Notes under the pieces: model-generated
What the model saw: the letters and a program-made list of their open reading frames with translations, nothing else
Told to the model about the DNA's origin: nothing
The model's database searches: none
DNA from: Sandaracinobacteroides saxicola
GTDB lineage: Bacteria; Pseudomonadota; Alphaproteobacteria; Sphingomonadales; Sphingomonadaceae
Reading direction: 5' to 3'
Length of the DNA stretch: 64,000 nucleotides
Assembly (NCBI RefSeq): GCF_014117445.1
Contig: NZ_CP059851.1
Span: 2,542,001-2,606,000, forward strand
Shown: positions 9,751 to 23,115 of the stretch, piece by piece
Layout of the letters: each line of letters opens with the position of its first letter
Position numbering within the stretch: the first letter of the stretch is position 1
Program-made: the position numbers and the translations under genes

Positions 9751-11241
9751 ATGGCAGGGACGATCTATCAATTTCCGGGCGGCGCGGCGCCCGATCCGGA
9801 GGCGGCGAATGTGCCGCACAACATCGATGCCGAACGGGCACTGCTGGGCGCACTGCTGCTGGAGAACCGGCTGTTCGAGGACGTGAACCTGAAATTGCGC
9901 GCCGAGCATTTCTACGAGCCGATGCACGGTCGCATCTATGACCAGATCGGCAGGCTCGCCGATCGCAACATGATTGCCAATCCGGTCACGCTGCGCCCGT
10001 TGTTCGAAAGCGATCCGGCCATGGCCGAACTGGGCGGCCCGGCCTATCTGCTGCGCCTGACCGAGGATCATGGCGTGCTGCTGGCGGCGCGGGACTGCGC
10101 GACGCAGATCTATGACCTGGCGCTGCTGCGCGAATTGATTCATGTCGGCACCAATCTGGTGGCCGGTGCCACCGACACCAGCAGCGACGTCGCGCCGCTG
10201 GCGCAGATCGAGGCGGCGGAGGAGGCGCTCTATCGCGTCGCCGAGCAGGGCGAGGTGTCAGGCGCGGTGCAGGGCTTTGCCGCGGCCGCGCAGAAAGCGG
10301 TCGAGATGGCTGCCAAGGCAATGAAATCCGGCGGACATTTGTCCGGCCTGACCACCGGCCTCGACGGCATCAACAACAAGATCGGCGGCCTGCACAACAG
10401 CGACCTCGTCATCATTGCCGGCCGCCCCGCGATGGGCAAGACCGCGCTTGCCACCAACATGGCCTTCAGCTGCGCGCTGCGTTTCATGGGCGACACGGCA
10501 ACCGGCATGAGCGGCAGCGCCGGCGCGCCGGTCGCCTTCTTCAGCCTGGAAATGTCGGCGGAACAGCTCGCCAACCGCATCCTCGCCGAACAGGCCGGCA
10601 TCAGCAGCGAGGACCTGCGGATGGGCCGCATCAACCAAGGTGATTTCAACAATCTGGCGCGCGCCGCCGCCAACCTTCAGGATCTGCCGCTGCACATCGA
10701 TGATACGCCGGCGCTCAGCATCGCCCAGCTCCGCGCCCGTGCCCGGCGGCTGAAGCGGCAGAAGAAGATCGGCTTGATCGTCGTCGACTATCTGCAACTT
10801 TTGCAGGGCAGTGGCAGCCGTGCCAGCGACAACCGCGTCAACGAGATCAGCGAGATCACCCGCGGCCTGAAGACCCTGGCGAAGGAGCTGGACGTGCCGG
10901 TGATCGCGCTCTCCCAGCTTTCCCGCGCGGTCGAGAATCGCGAGGACAAGCGGCCGCAACTCGCCGACCTGCGCGAATCCGGCACCATCGAGCAGGACGC
11001 CGACATCGTCATGTTCGTCTATCGCGACGAATATTACCACGCCAACAAGAAGCCCGAAGACGGCAGCGAAAAATTCGACGCCTGGCTGCAGAAGGCCCAC
11101 CGGATCGAGGGGCGCGCCGAGGTGATCGTCGCCAAGCAGCGCCACGGTGCCACCGGCATCGTGCCGCTGATGTTCGCCAAAACGGTTACGCGATTCAGCG
11201 ATCCGGCCGATGGCGACTGGGGTTATGGGGACGACAACTGA
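9751..11241 (+). CDS. dnaB: Replicative DNA helicase
   Basis: 496 residues. The DnaB N-terminal domain (VPHNIDAERALLGALLLEN) is followed by the RecA-like helicase with Walker A GRPAMGKT (224-231), FFSLEMSAEQLANR, the Walker B region IVVDYLQLL, and SQLSRAVENREDKRPQLADLRESG. It unwinds DNA at the replication fork. The frame opens further upstream, but the ATG at 9751 has a strong GAGAGGGGGG ribosome-binding site. It converges with gltB with only 3 nt between stops. Confidence 0.97.
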   Translation: MAGTIYQFPGGAAPDPEAANVPHNIDAERALLGALLLENRLFEDVNLKLRAEHFYEPMHGRIYDQIGRLADRNMIANPVTLRPLFESDPAMAELGGPAYLLRLTEDHGVLLAARDCATQIYDLALLRELIHVGTNLVAGATDTSSDVAPLAQIEAAEEALYRVAEQGEVSGAVQGFAAAAQKAVEMAAKAMKSGGHLSGLTTGLDGINNKIGGLHNSDLVIIAGRPAMGKTALATNMAFSCALRFMGDTATGMSGSAGAPVAFFSLEMSAEQLANRILAEQAGISSEDLRMGRINQGDFNNLARAAANLQDLPLHIDDTPALSIAQLRARARRLKRQKKIGLIVVDYLQLLQGSGSRASDNRVNEISEITRGLKTLAKELDVPVIALSQLSRAVENREDKRPQLADLRESGTIEQDADIVMFVYRDEYYHANKKPEDGSEKFDAWLQKAHRIEGRAEVIVAKQRHGATGIVPLMFAKTVTRFSDPADGDWGYGDDN

Positions 11242-11244
11242 GCG

Positions 11245-15758
<4,514 letters not shown>

Positions 15759-15762
<4 letters not shown>

Positions 15763-16496
15763 TTGTCGGGCCTTTCAGGCTTCGAGAGGCTGGCCGGATC
15801 GACACCGATCAGGGCGGCAAGACGGGCGCGCTCGGCGGGCGAAAGCTCATCGACCCGTTTTGCCTTCGGCAATTTCGCGGTCGCCTCCTCCACCTGCTTC
15901 ATGATCCCGGGCATGGCCTGGATCAGCTGCGGCGTGAAATCCGACATCGCCTTGACCACCGAAGGATCGGCCATCAGCAAGGTGCTTTCCACCGCCAGCC
16001 GGGCGCCCAGGGGCGTCGAATAAAAGCGGTCGATCTCCCGCAGCTCCGTTTCGGTAAAGCGGCTGGCAAAAGCCTCCGCCATGCCATCCCGAAGCCTGGG
16101 TTCCATTTTGGTCATCAACGGAGTCATTCCCGCGATCATCGTCTTCAACATGATCGACATGCGCTGGTCATGGGCCGGGTCCAGAATGGCCATCATGTCG
16201 CGCAGGCTGCCCGGACCGACCTGCCGCAGCTGCTCGGGCTTCAGGTTCGCCATCCGCGCAATCTGGCGCAGGGGAATGTCCATCGCCTGGCCGCTGACCT
16301 GGCCCATCATGCCCTGCATCGCGGGGCTCATCATCTTTTCATAGGTGCCGTCGGGCAACTGCGCCGCCGCGATGCGCTTGCCCAGCGCCATGCGGGCGGG
16401 ATCAACCGGCGCCGCCGGCGCCCGTGCGCCTTGCGACCACAAGGGCGCCGGCAGCACCGCCAGCGCAAGACCGATCACTGCCGTGCGAATCATCAT
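15759..16496 (-). CDS. DUF2059 exported protein (glt operon copy 3, longest)
   Basis: 245 residues with a signal peptide (MIRTAVIGLALAVLPAPLWSQG). The helical DUF2059 core is represented by FTETELREIDRFYSTPLGARLAVES, preceded by a Met-rich stretch (MQGMMGQVSGQAMDIP). It ends in a basic/acidic tail. DUF2059 proteins are periplasmic and of unknown function. It overlaps gltB and the preceding DUF2059 gene by 4 nt each, so its expression is coupled to glutamate synthase. Confidence 0.85.
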
Positions 16497-17065
16497 TTCT
16501 TTGCTCCCGGCAGCGGAAACAGCGCCTGCAACTCCGCCTGGACCTTCGGACCCACGGTCTGTTGGGCGGTCCGCAGCCGCGGCGCGAAACGCTGCTGGAT
16601 CGCCTGATTCACCTGCTGCAGCAGCGGCCCCTGCGTCTTCAACAGCTTGGCGCCCGCCGGCGTGCGGTAAAAGGCACTGATCGCCGCCATCTCCGCCGGC
16701 GTGAAGGCCCGGGCATAGGCGTCGATGGTCGCCGTCCGCGCCGCCGGCAGCATGTCCTGCAACACCGGCCCCATGGCATCGGCCTGCATCGCCCCGGCGC
16801 GGGCCAGGGCATTGTTGAACTTCGGCTGGTTCTTCGCCGCCTCCATGCGGAACTGCGGATTGTTGGCAAAGGCGGCGCGCAGCGCGTCACCCCGGCGCAT
16901 CGCCGCCAGCTGCGCATCCAGGTTGGCCTTTGCCGTCTCGAACGGGGTCAACACGTCGACCAGCGCGGTCGCGGCGGCCACCGCTTCGGGCGAAGGGGCG
17001 GCGGGTGCCTGCGCCAGCGCGGGCGTCGCCAGCAGCAGCGCCACGATCGTTGCGGGAAACTTCAT
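16493..17065 (-). CDS. DUF2059 exported protein (glt operon copy 2)
   Basis: 190 residues: signal peptide MKFPATIVALLLATPALAQ, then a helical DUF2059 core with AFTPAEMAAISAFYRTPAGAKLL and LLQQVNQAIQQRFAPRL. It shares the Phe-Tyr-x-(T/S)-Pro-x-Gly pattern with its two neighbours, so the three are probably tandem paralogues. It overlaps its neighbours by 4 nt on each side. Function unknown. Confidence 0.86.
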   Translation of the reverse strand: MKFPATIVALLLATPALAQAPAAPSPEAVAAATALVDVLTPFETAKANLDAQLAAMRRGDALRAAFANNPQFRMEAAKNQPKFNNALARAGAMQADAMGPVLQDMLPAARTATIDAYARAFTPAEMAAISAFYRTPAGAKLLKTQGPLLQQVNQAIQQRFAPRLRTAQQTVGPKVQAELQALFPLPGAKK

Positions 17066-17649
17066 TGTCCGGCCTTTCCACTGTCAGGCGCGGGCAGCAA
17101 CGCCCGCATCTCGGCTTCGATCACGGGGCTCAGCGCCTGCAACGCGGCGCTGATGCGCGGTGTCAGGCGGGCGCGGACATTGGCGCGCACCGACTGGCGC
17201 ACGGCGGCCATGCGCTCCACCAGCGCCCGCCCGCCGGGCGATTTGTAGAAGGCCAGTATGTCGCGCATCTCCGCCTCGGAAAAGCTGGCGGCATAGACAT
17301 CGATGGTGGCGGCGCGAACCTCGCCATTGAAATCGGCCAGCAGCCCCTCGATCACCGCCGCCTGCATGCCGCCGATGCGCTTGATCGCCGCGTCCACCTT
17401 CGCCGGGTCGCGCAACACCTCGGTGCGATAGGCCTGGTTCGGCTCCAGCAGCTTGCGGATCGCGGTGCCGCTGCGCATTTCCGCCAGCATCGGCGCGAAA
17501 TCCTGCCGCGATGCCGCCGCCAGCGTCGGGCCATCGTTCAGCACATCCGCCAGCTGCGCCGCCAGCGAGGCAGGAGAGGGCTTTGCCGCCGGCACCTCGG
17601 CCAGCGCCGGGGGCGCCACCAGGGCCAGAAGGGCAACCGACGCCCGCAT
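17062..17649 (-). CDS. DUF2059 exported protein (glt operon copy 1)
   Basis: 195 residues starting MRASVALLALVAPPALAE (signal peptide), with the DUF2059 core SFSEAEMRDILAFYKSPGGRALV. An upstream in-frame start (17736) would lie inside gltD; the ATG at 17649 shares one base with the gltD stop and directly precedes the signal peptide, so I chose it. Probably periplasmic; function unknown. Confidence 0.85.
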   Translation of the reverse strand: MRASVALLALVAPPALAEVPAAKPSPASLAAQLADVLNDGPTLAAASRQDFAPMLAEMRSGTAIRKLLEPNQAYRTEVLRDPAKVDAAIKRIGGMQAAVIEGLLADFNGEVRAATIDVYAASFSEAEMRDILAFYKSPGGRALVERMAAVRQSVRANVRARLTPRISAALQALSPVIEAEMRALLPAPDSGKAGQ

Positions 17650-19097
17650 CACGCCGCCTGCAACAGCGCGGCCTGCTGGCTGGCCAGCCATTTGTGCATG
17701 GATTGCGCCACGTCGCGGCCCTCGCGCACCGCCCACACCACCAGGCTGGCGCCGCGCACGATGTCGCCGGCGGCGAACACGCCGGGCAGGTTGGTGGCCA
17801 GCGTGGCGCCGTCCGCGCGCACCGTGCCCCAGCGGGTCAGCGCCAGCCGCGCGCCGCCGAAATCGCCCGCCAGATCCTCGGCATCGAACCCCAGCGCCTT
17901 GATGATCAGGTTGCCGTTCAGCTGAAAATCGCTTTCCGGCTCCGGCTCCGGCATCCGCCGCCCGCTGGCGTCCGCCGCGCCCAGCCGCATCCGCCGGCCG
18001 CGCACCGCCACCGCGGCCCCGTCATGCGTCACGAAGGCCTCCGGTGCCGACAGCCAGATGAACCGCACCCCCTCTTCCTCGGCATTCATCACCTCGCGCT
18101 GGCTGCCCGGCATGTTGGCGCGGTCACGGCGATACAGGCAAGTCACGCTGCTCGCCCCCTGCCGCACCGCGGTGCGCACGCAATCCATTGCGGTATCGCC
18201 GCCACCGATCACCACCACATCGCGGTCGGCGGCGTCCAGCGTGCCGTTGCGGAACGCCGGCACATCATCGCCGAACCCCACGCGATTGGCGGCGATCAGA
18301 TAATCGAGCGCCGGCACCACCCCGTCCGCATCCGCGCCGGCCACCTCGACATCGCGCGCGCGATACACGCCGGTGGCGATCAGCACCGCATCGTGCCGCT
18401 CCCGCAGCTCCTCCAGCGTCGCGTCGCGCCCGACCTCATACCCCAAATGAAAATGGATGCCGCCCTCTTGCAAACGCTGCACCCGCCGCATCACGACATG
18501 TTTTTCCAGCTTGAACCCGGGAATGCCATAGGTCAGCAGCCCACCGGCGCGGTCATGCCGGTCATAGACATGCACGGTGTAACCCTTCACCCGCAGATAT
18601 TCCGCCGCGGTCAGTCCGGCCGGCCCGGCGCCGATGATGCCCACGCTCTGTCCGCCGCGGTCGGCGAGCGGTCGCAGGGGCTGCACCCAGCCTTCCTCCC
18701 AGGCAAGGTCGGTAATGAATTTCTCCACACTGCCGATCGTCACGGCGCCATGGCCGGACTGTTCGATCACGCAATTGCCCTCGCACAGCCGGTCCTGCGG
18801 GCAGATGCGGCCGCAGATCTCCGGCATGGTACTGGTGGCATTGGACAGCTCATAGGCCTCCTGCAACCGGCCTTCCGCGGTCAGCTTCAGCCAGTCCGGG
18901 ATATGGTTGTGCAGCGGGCAGTGCACCTGACAGAAAGGCACGCCGCATTGCGAACAACGGCTCGACTGCTCCTCGGCCTTGGCCAGGATAAAGGGTCGCG
19001 CGATCTCCAGGAAATCCTCCGCGCGCGCGCTGATCGTGCGCTTGGCGGGATAGGCTTGGTCGACCTGCGTGAACTTCAGCATCTGCGAATCGGCCAT
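17649..19097 (-). CDS. gltD: Glutamate synthase small subunit
   Basis: 482 residues. The N-terminal 4Fe-4S ligands are CSQCGVPFCQVHCPLHN and CGRICPQDRLCEGNC; FAD-binding is GIIGAGPAGLTAAEYLR and NADPH-binding is VVIGGGDTAMDCVRTA. It passes electrons from NADPH to GltB. An ATG at 19136 is also in frame, but 19097 has an AGGGA ribosome-binding site 7 nt upstream and starts at the conserved ADSQMLKFTQVDQ. It is the first gene of the operon that ends with gltB. Confidence 0.95.
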   Translation of the reverse strand: MADSQMLKFTQVDQAYPAKRTISARAEDFLEIARPFILAKAEEQSSRCSQCGVPFCQVHCPLHNHIPDWLKLTAEGRLQEAYELSNATSTMPEICGRICPQDRLCEGNCVIEQSGHGAVTIGSVEKFITDLAWEEGWVQPLRPLADRGGQSVGIIGAGPAGLTAAEYLRVKGYTVHVYDRHDRAGGLLTYGIPGFKLEKHVVMRRVQRLQEGGIHFHLGYEVGRDATLEELRERHDAVLIATGVYRARDVEVAGADADGVVPALDYLIAANRVGFGDDVPAFRNGTLDAADRDVVVIGGGDTAMDCVRTAVRQGASSVTCLYRRDRANMPGSQREVMNAEEEGVRFIWLSAPEAFVTHDGAAVAVRGRRMRLGAADASGRRMPEPEPESDFQLNGNLIIKALGFDAEDLAGDFGGARLALTRWGTVRADGATLATNLPGVFAAGDIVRGASLVVWAVREGRDVAQSMHKWLASQQAALLQAA

Positions 19098-19256
19098 CGT
19101 CATTCCCTGCGCAAATCCGGGTGCGCGGGCGTCCATAGCAGCGGCAAAAGAGGCTGTCGAGTCAGATAGTCAGCTATATTGACCTATTTTCCTCGAAAAT
19201 ATCTCCAACTTCAAAGGCGCATGTCATAATGCCGGATATAAAGTCCCATAACGGTA
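19098..19256 (-). promoter_or_regulatory. AT-rich leader of the glt operon
   Basis: This gap between gltD and the end of uppP is clearly richer in A and T than its surroundings (for example 19170-19250), with an imperfect palindrome ATAGTCAGCTAT near 19167. It must hold the promoter of the five-gene glt operon, but I cannot assign convincing -35/-10 boxes or a nitrogen-regulator site by eye. Confidence 0.4.
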
Positions 19257-20057
19257 TCATCTCGCCATCAACCAGATCATGGCGATGCTGCCAACGACGA
19301 TGCGATACCAGGCGAAGGGCGCGAAACCATAACGGCTCACGATCGCCACCAGAGACCGCACCACCAGCAGCGCCACCACGAACGCCACGGCAAAGCCGAT
19401 CGCGATCAACTGCCATTCGCCGGCGGCAAGCGCGTCACGCTCCTTGTAGAGCGCATAGGCGGTCGCCGCGATCATCGTCGGCACCGCGACGAAAAAGCTG
19501 AACTCGGCCGCGGTCTTGCGGTCCAGCCGCGCCAGCAGGCCGCACATGATGGTTGCGCCGGACCGAGACACGCCCGGCACCATCGCGATGCACTGCCCCA
19601 CGCCGATCAACAGCGCCGTGCGCGTGGGAATCGCTTCCACACTGGCAAAACGCGGCGTCGCGATCAGCCGCTCGATCAACAGGATGGCGATCCCGCCCAC
19701 CACCAGCGCGACCGCCACCGTCATCGGGCTGTCGATCAGCGCGCGGATCGCGTCATAGGCGAATACTCCCACCACCAGCGCCGGCACCACGCCCAGCAGG
19801 ATATTGCGCGTGAACGCCAGCGGTCCCGCCTCCATCCGCGTGAGGCCCACCGCCACCCCCCAGAAACGCTGCCAATAGGCGACGATCACCGCCAGGATCG
19901 CCCCCAGCTGGATCGAGATCTTGAACGCCACGTCCGCCGGCCCTTCAAACCCCAGCAGCTCCCCGGCAAGAATCAGGTGACCGGTGGAGGAAACGGGCAG
20001 GAACTCGGTCAGCCCCTCCACAATGCCCATGATGATCGCGTTCAGAATATCGCTCAA
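19257..20057 (-). CDS. uppP: Undecaprenyl-diphosphatase
   Basis: 266 residues, about eight membrane segments. The BacA/UppP signatures are both present: EGLTEFLPVSSTGHLIL near residues 14-31 and PGVSRSGATIM near 160. It dephosphorylates undecaprenyl diphosphate to recycle the lipid carrier for peptidoglycan and other surface polymers, and can confer bacitracin tolerance. The NDUFA9-like gene lies 2 nt upstream, suggesting one transcript. Confidence 0.96.
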   Translation of the reverse strand: MSDILNAIIMGIVEGLTEFLPVSSTGHLILAGELLGFEGPADVAFKISIQLGAILAVIVAYWQRFWGVAVGLTRMEAGPLAFTRNILLGVVPALVVGVFAYDAIRALIDSPMTVAVALVVGGIAILLIERLIATPRFASVEAIPTRTALLIGVGQCIAMVPGVSRSGATIMCGLLARLDRKTAAEFSFFVAVPTMIAATAYALYKERDALAAGEWQLIAIGFAVAFVVALLVVRSLVAIVSRYGFAPFAWYRIVVGSIAMIWLMAR

Positions 20058-20059
20058 GG

Positions 20060-20986
20060 TTAGGCCTTCGCGAAGCGGCCGCCGGGGCGATAGCGCGCCA
20101 GCCAGCCACCGATCACCGCGCCCATCGGCGTCGGCGTCACGCCCAGCGCCGCCAGCCCCGGCACGCCAGCCTCGGCCACGTTGTCGCGTTGCAGCATGGC
20201 ATATTGATCGGCCGTCAGCGGCGCGCCCGGCAGGAAACCAAGGCCCGCCAGCAGCCGTGCGCCGATGTCAGGCACATCAATGAAATGGCGTTTCAATCCT
20301 GAAGCATCGGCGATCATCTCGTTCAGCTGCCGCATCGTCCGCACCTCCGGACCCGCCAGGTCGAACCGGCCCGACAGGACGCGTTCCAGGATCGCGGCGA
20401 TCGCCGCCGCGACATCACCGACATAGACCGGCTGGAACCGCGTTGCAGGCGCGATCACCGGCACCACGGGGGCCAGCGCCATCAGGCCGGCGAAACGGTT
20501 GGTAAACCCGTCCTCCGCGCCGAAGATCAGGCTGGGGCGCACGATGGCGGCGTTCGGGAAGGCCGCCAGCACCGCTGCCTCGCCGGCCGCCTTGCTGCGG
20601 CCATAGGCGGACGCGCTGTTGGCATCGGCGCCGATGGCGCTGACCTGCACGAACTGCGCCACGCCGCCGTCCGCCGCGGCGCGCGCCACCGTCGCGGCAC
20701 CCCGCGCATGGATGGCATCGAAGCTCGCCCCACCTGCAGGTTTCAGGATGCCGACGAAATTCACCACTGCATCGGCGCCGGCCACCGCGCGCGCCATCGA
20801 TGCCGCGGAGCGCACATCGCCCGCCACGCTGTCGATCTGCCCCAGTTCGCCCAGCGGTTTCAGCCGAAGCCCGTGCGCGGCATTGCGGCTGACGATGCGA
20901 ATCCGCCACCCGGCGTGCGCCAGCACCTCGGTCAGCGCCCGCCCGACAAAGCCCGCGCCGCCGATCAACGTCACCAATCTGCTCAT
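20060..20986 (-). CDS. Complex I NDUFA9-like NAD(P)-binding protein
   Basis: 308 residues. The Rossmann nucleotide-binding motif LVTLIGGAGFVGRALTEVL is at the N-terminus, followed by the atypical-SDR segments FVQVSAIGADANSASAYGRSKA and AIVRPSLIFGAEDGFTNRFA. This matches the alphaproteobacterial relatives of the complex I accessory subunit NDUFA9. The role is probably quinone- or sugar-related oxidoreduction or a structural role; it is not established here. I chose ATG 20986 because the longer frame would start inside tRNA-Leu. Confidence 0.85.
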   Translation of the reverse strand: MSRLVTLIGGAGFVGRALTEVLAHAGWRIRIVSRNAAHGLRLKPLGELGQIDSVAGDVRSAASMARAVAGADAVVNFVGILKPAGGASFDAIHARGAATVARAAADGGVAQFVQVSAIGADANSASAYGRSKAAGEAAVLAAFPNAAIVRPSLIFGAEDGFTNRFAGLMALAPVVPVIAPATRFQPVYVGDVAAAIAAILERVLSGRFDLAGPEVRTMRQLNEMIADASGLKRHFIDVPDIGARLLAGLGFLPGAPLTADQYAMLQRDNVAEAGVPGLAALGVTPTPMGAVIGGWLARYRPGGRFAKA

Positions 20987-21014
20987 GTCGCGCTGATAGG
21001 CGGCGGCCTTGCAG

Positions 21015-21043
21015 TTGACAACCGCGCCGTGCGGCCATAACAG
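21015..21043 (+). promoter_or_regulatory. Probable sigma-70 promoter of tRNA-Leu
   Basis: A perfect TTGACA -35 at 21015-21020 is separated by 17 bp from TAACAG at 21038-21043. The predicted start point lies a few bases before the mature tRNA 5' end at 21060. Confidence 0.65.
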
Positions 21044-21059
21044 CCGCCGCCTACCCCGT

Positions 21060-21146
21060 GCCCAGATGGCGGAATTGGTAGACGCACCAGCTTCAGGTGC
21101 TGGCGGTCGCAAGGCCGTGGAGGTTCGAGTCCTCTTCTGGGCACCA
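21060..21146 (+). tRNA. tRNA-Leu (anticodon CAG)
   Basis: A complete class II cloverleaf. The acceptor stem is GCCCAGA/TCTGGGC, the anticodon stem CCAGC/GCTGG encloses the loop TTCAGGT with anticodon CAG, and there is a long variable arm. The T arm is GAGG-TTCGAGT-CCTC, followed by discriminator A and an encoded CCA end. Its 3' half is overlapped on the opposite strand by the tail of the recombinase ORF, and it marks the left boundary of the accessory island. Confidence 0.97.
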
Positions 21147-22796
21147 TTTCGGTCCAAAGCTGCGAGTGCCTAGCACCGCCGCCTCTACGCCAGAGGCGGC
21201 GGCTAGCACTCGGATCAGTTCGCTGCGGTTGCCGCGAATGCGCACTTCGGTCTTGCTGACGACCTCGACCCGCTGGGCCACGGCCCGGACGTGGTTGCGG
21301 GCGTAAGTGCCGTCGTCGTTGCGCAGCCTTTGCCGAGCGGCGGCGGCGAACTCTCTGATCTTCTCGACGGTTATCTCCGGCGCGGTCTGGGTGAAGCGTG
21401 CCATCGCACGCTCAGCGTCACCCCGCGCTTGTTCGCGTATCCCATTCAGCTCGGTGATCCTCGCCTTGAGGGACGGATCGCCCATATCGACCACGCCATT
21501 CTCGATCGCCTCATACAACCTAGACAGCTTAGCTTCCGCCTCGGTCGCGCGGCGTCCCATCTCGGCAACGTGCTGGCGGCGCTCAGTCATCGATTCCTCG
21601 CGCCGGTCGAGCAGCTGTTCCAGCAGGATACGCAGCCGGGCGGGGTCCAGAAGCCGCGATTCGAGATGCGCGATGACGGCGTCGTTCAGCCGGTCCATCG
21701 GGATCGAGATGCCAGGACATGCGGTTTCGCCCTTCGTCGCCTTGGTCGCACAGGCATAATATTTGTACATCTGGCCACTCCGGCTGGTGCCGGTCCGCAG
21801 CGTCATCGCGCCGCCGCAGCAGGCGCAGAAGCAGATGCCCGTCAGCAGGGTCGAGCCGCCGACCGCGCCCGGCGCCATCATCTTGGGGCTCCGTGCCTTC
21901 AATGACCGCTGCACCGCTTCGAACTCGGCCTCGCTGATGATCGGCGGGACGGCCATGATGGCATGCTCTTCGGCGGGCTTTCGGCAACCCTTCTTGACAT
22001 TGTAGGTGTTGAACCGATGCTGGCCGATATAGGTCGTGCGGGTCAGCACTTCGTGGACCATGCCCTTGCCCCAGCGGCCACCATAGCGCGTGCGGATGTT
22101 GTTTTCGTTGAGCCAGCAAGCGATCGCCATGACGCCCATCGGTCCGCTTCCATCAGCGCCTTCGAGCGCCAGACGGAACATCTTGCGGACCGTGTCGGCG
22201 TAGAGCGGGTCGATCTCCAGCTTCTTTTTGATTTTCGCGCCGCGCTGTTCGGCTTCGACGGTGCGGTAACCGATCGGAGGACGAGCGCCGTTCCAAAAGC
22301 CCTGGCGGGCGTTTTCGTTCATCGCGCGCAGCGTGTGCTTGGCCGTTTCCCTGGACTGGTATTCGTCGAACAGCGTCATGATCTTGCGGACCATCTCGCT
22401 GGCGGGATCGTCGCCGAGCACCTGTGTGATCGACACAAGCTGGACACCGTTCTTCGCGAGCTTTCGCAGGTAGAACTCGAACTGGAACTGATCGCGGAAG
22501 AAGCGCGAGAAGCTGTGGACAACGATCGTGTCGAACGCCGGTGGCTTTTCGAGGGCAGCGTCGATCATGTCCTGGAACGCCGGTCGGCGGTCATCGGTGC
22601 CCGATACGCCCGGCTCGACAAACTCGGCAGCGACGTCCCACGCCCGCGATCGGCAATACTCTTCGAGCTGGCGGCGCTGGTCGGGGATCGACAGATCGTG
22701 ATCGGCCTGACGCGGCGTCGATACGCGAAGGTAGAGCGCGACATGACCAGTCGCTTCGACCGGAACCTCGGTTTCTTTGACAGCGGCGATGCTCAT
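21093..22796 (-). CDS. Large serine recombinase (integrase of the island)
   Basis: 567 residues. The resolvase domain carries catalytic Ser26 in LYLRVSTPRQ and the following arginine-rich sites (VHSFSRFFRDQFQFE). It is followed by a recombinase domain (GFWNGARPPIGYRT, WLNENNIRTRYGGRWGKG) and a zinc-ribbon (CFCACCGG...YYACATKATKGETACPG), then a coiled coil and C-terminal tail. Such proteins integrate and excise mobile DNA without a tyrosine intermediate. The last 17 or so residues (about WCPEEDSNLHGLATAST) are encoded by the antisense strand of tRNA-Leu, and the TGA stop falls in the anticodon loop. Confidence 0.93.
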   Translation of the reverse strand: MSIAAVKETEVPVEATGHVALYLRVSTPRQADHDLSIPDQRRQLEEYCRSRAWDVAAEFVEPGVSGTDDRRPAFQDMIDAALEKPPAFDTIVVHSFSRFFRDQFQFEFYLRKLAKNGVQLVSITQVLGDDPASEMVRKIMTLFDEYQSRETAKHTLRAMNENARQGFWNGARPPIGYRTVEAEQRGAKIKKKLEIDPLYADTVRKMFRLALEGADGSGPMGVMAIACWLNENNIRTRYGGRWGKGMVHEVLTRTTYIGQHRFNTYNVKKGCRKPAEEHAIMAVPPIISEAEFEAVQRSLKARSPKMMAPGAVGGSTLLTGICFCACCGGAMTLRTGTSRSGQMYKYYACATKATKGETACPGISIPMDRLNDAVIAHLESRLLDPARLRILLEQLLDRREESMTERRQHVAEMGRRATEAEAKLSRLYEAIENGVVDMGDPSLKARITELNGIREQARGDAERAMARFTQTAPEITVEKIREFAAAARQRLRNDDGTYARNHVRAVAQRVEVVSKTEVRIRGNRSELIRVLAAASGVEAAVLGTRSFGPKWCPEEDSNLHGLATAST

Positions 22797-22814
22797 CAGC
22801 GGATACTCCTCAAC

Positions 22815-23048
22815 TCAATCGATCGGGCCGAACAGCGCATCCAGCTCGTCGCGCAGATGCCCTTCCATGACGCGCAGTTCGGTATCGCCGATCGGCACGA
22901 TCTCCGGCCAGTCGTCGGTAACCCTAATCGGCTCGGTCGGTCGGTGCGCCACACAGCGACGGTCCGGCGCACACAAGGTATAGTCGTGCAGATCGAGTTT
23001 CTCGAACACATTGCGCGGAACGCGGTAGCGACGTCGGGGTATTGGCAT
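22815..23048 (-). CDS. Small hypothetical protein upstream of the recombinase
   Basis: 77 residues, MPIPRRRYRVPRNVF..., with an acidic C-terminal half (GDTELRVMEGHLRDELDALFG). The composition looks like a real protein, but I do not recognise a family. It lies between yhaV and the recombinase on the same strand. The codon before its ATG is TAG and there is no obvious ribosome-binding site. A different frame starting with GTG at 23119 encodes STYLHYAGNDHLRVAIPG before running into this gene, so the true gene may be frameshifted. A recombination directionality factor is possible by position only. Confidence 0.45.
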   Translation of the reverse strand: MPIPRRRYRVPRNVFEKLDLHDYTLCAPDRRCVAHRPTEPIRVTDDWPEIVPIGDTELRVMEGHLRDELDALFGPID

Positions 23049-23115
23049 CTAGCCACGCTGTCGCCTGGTATCGCCACGCGCAAATGGTCATTTCCGGCGT
23101 AGTGCAGATACGTGC

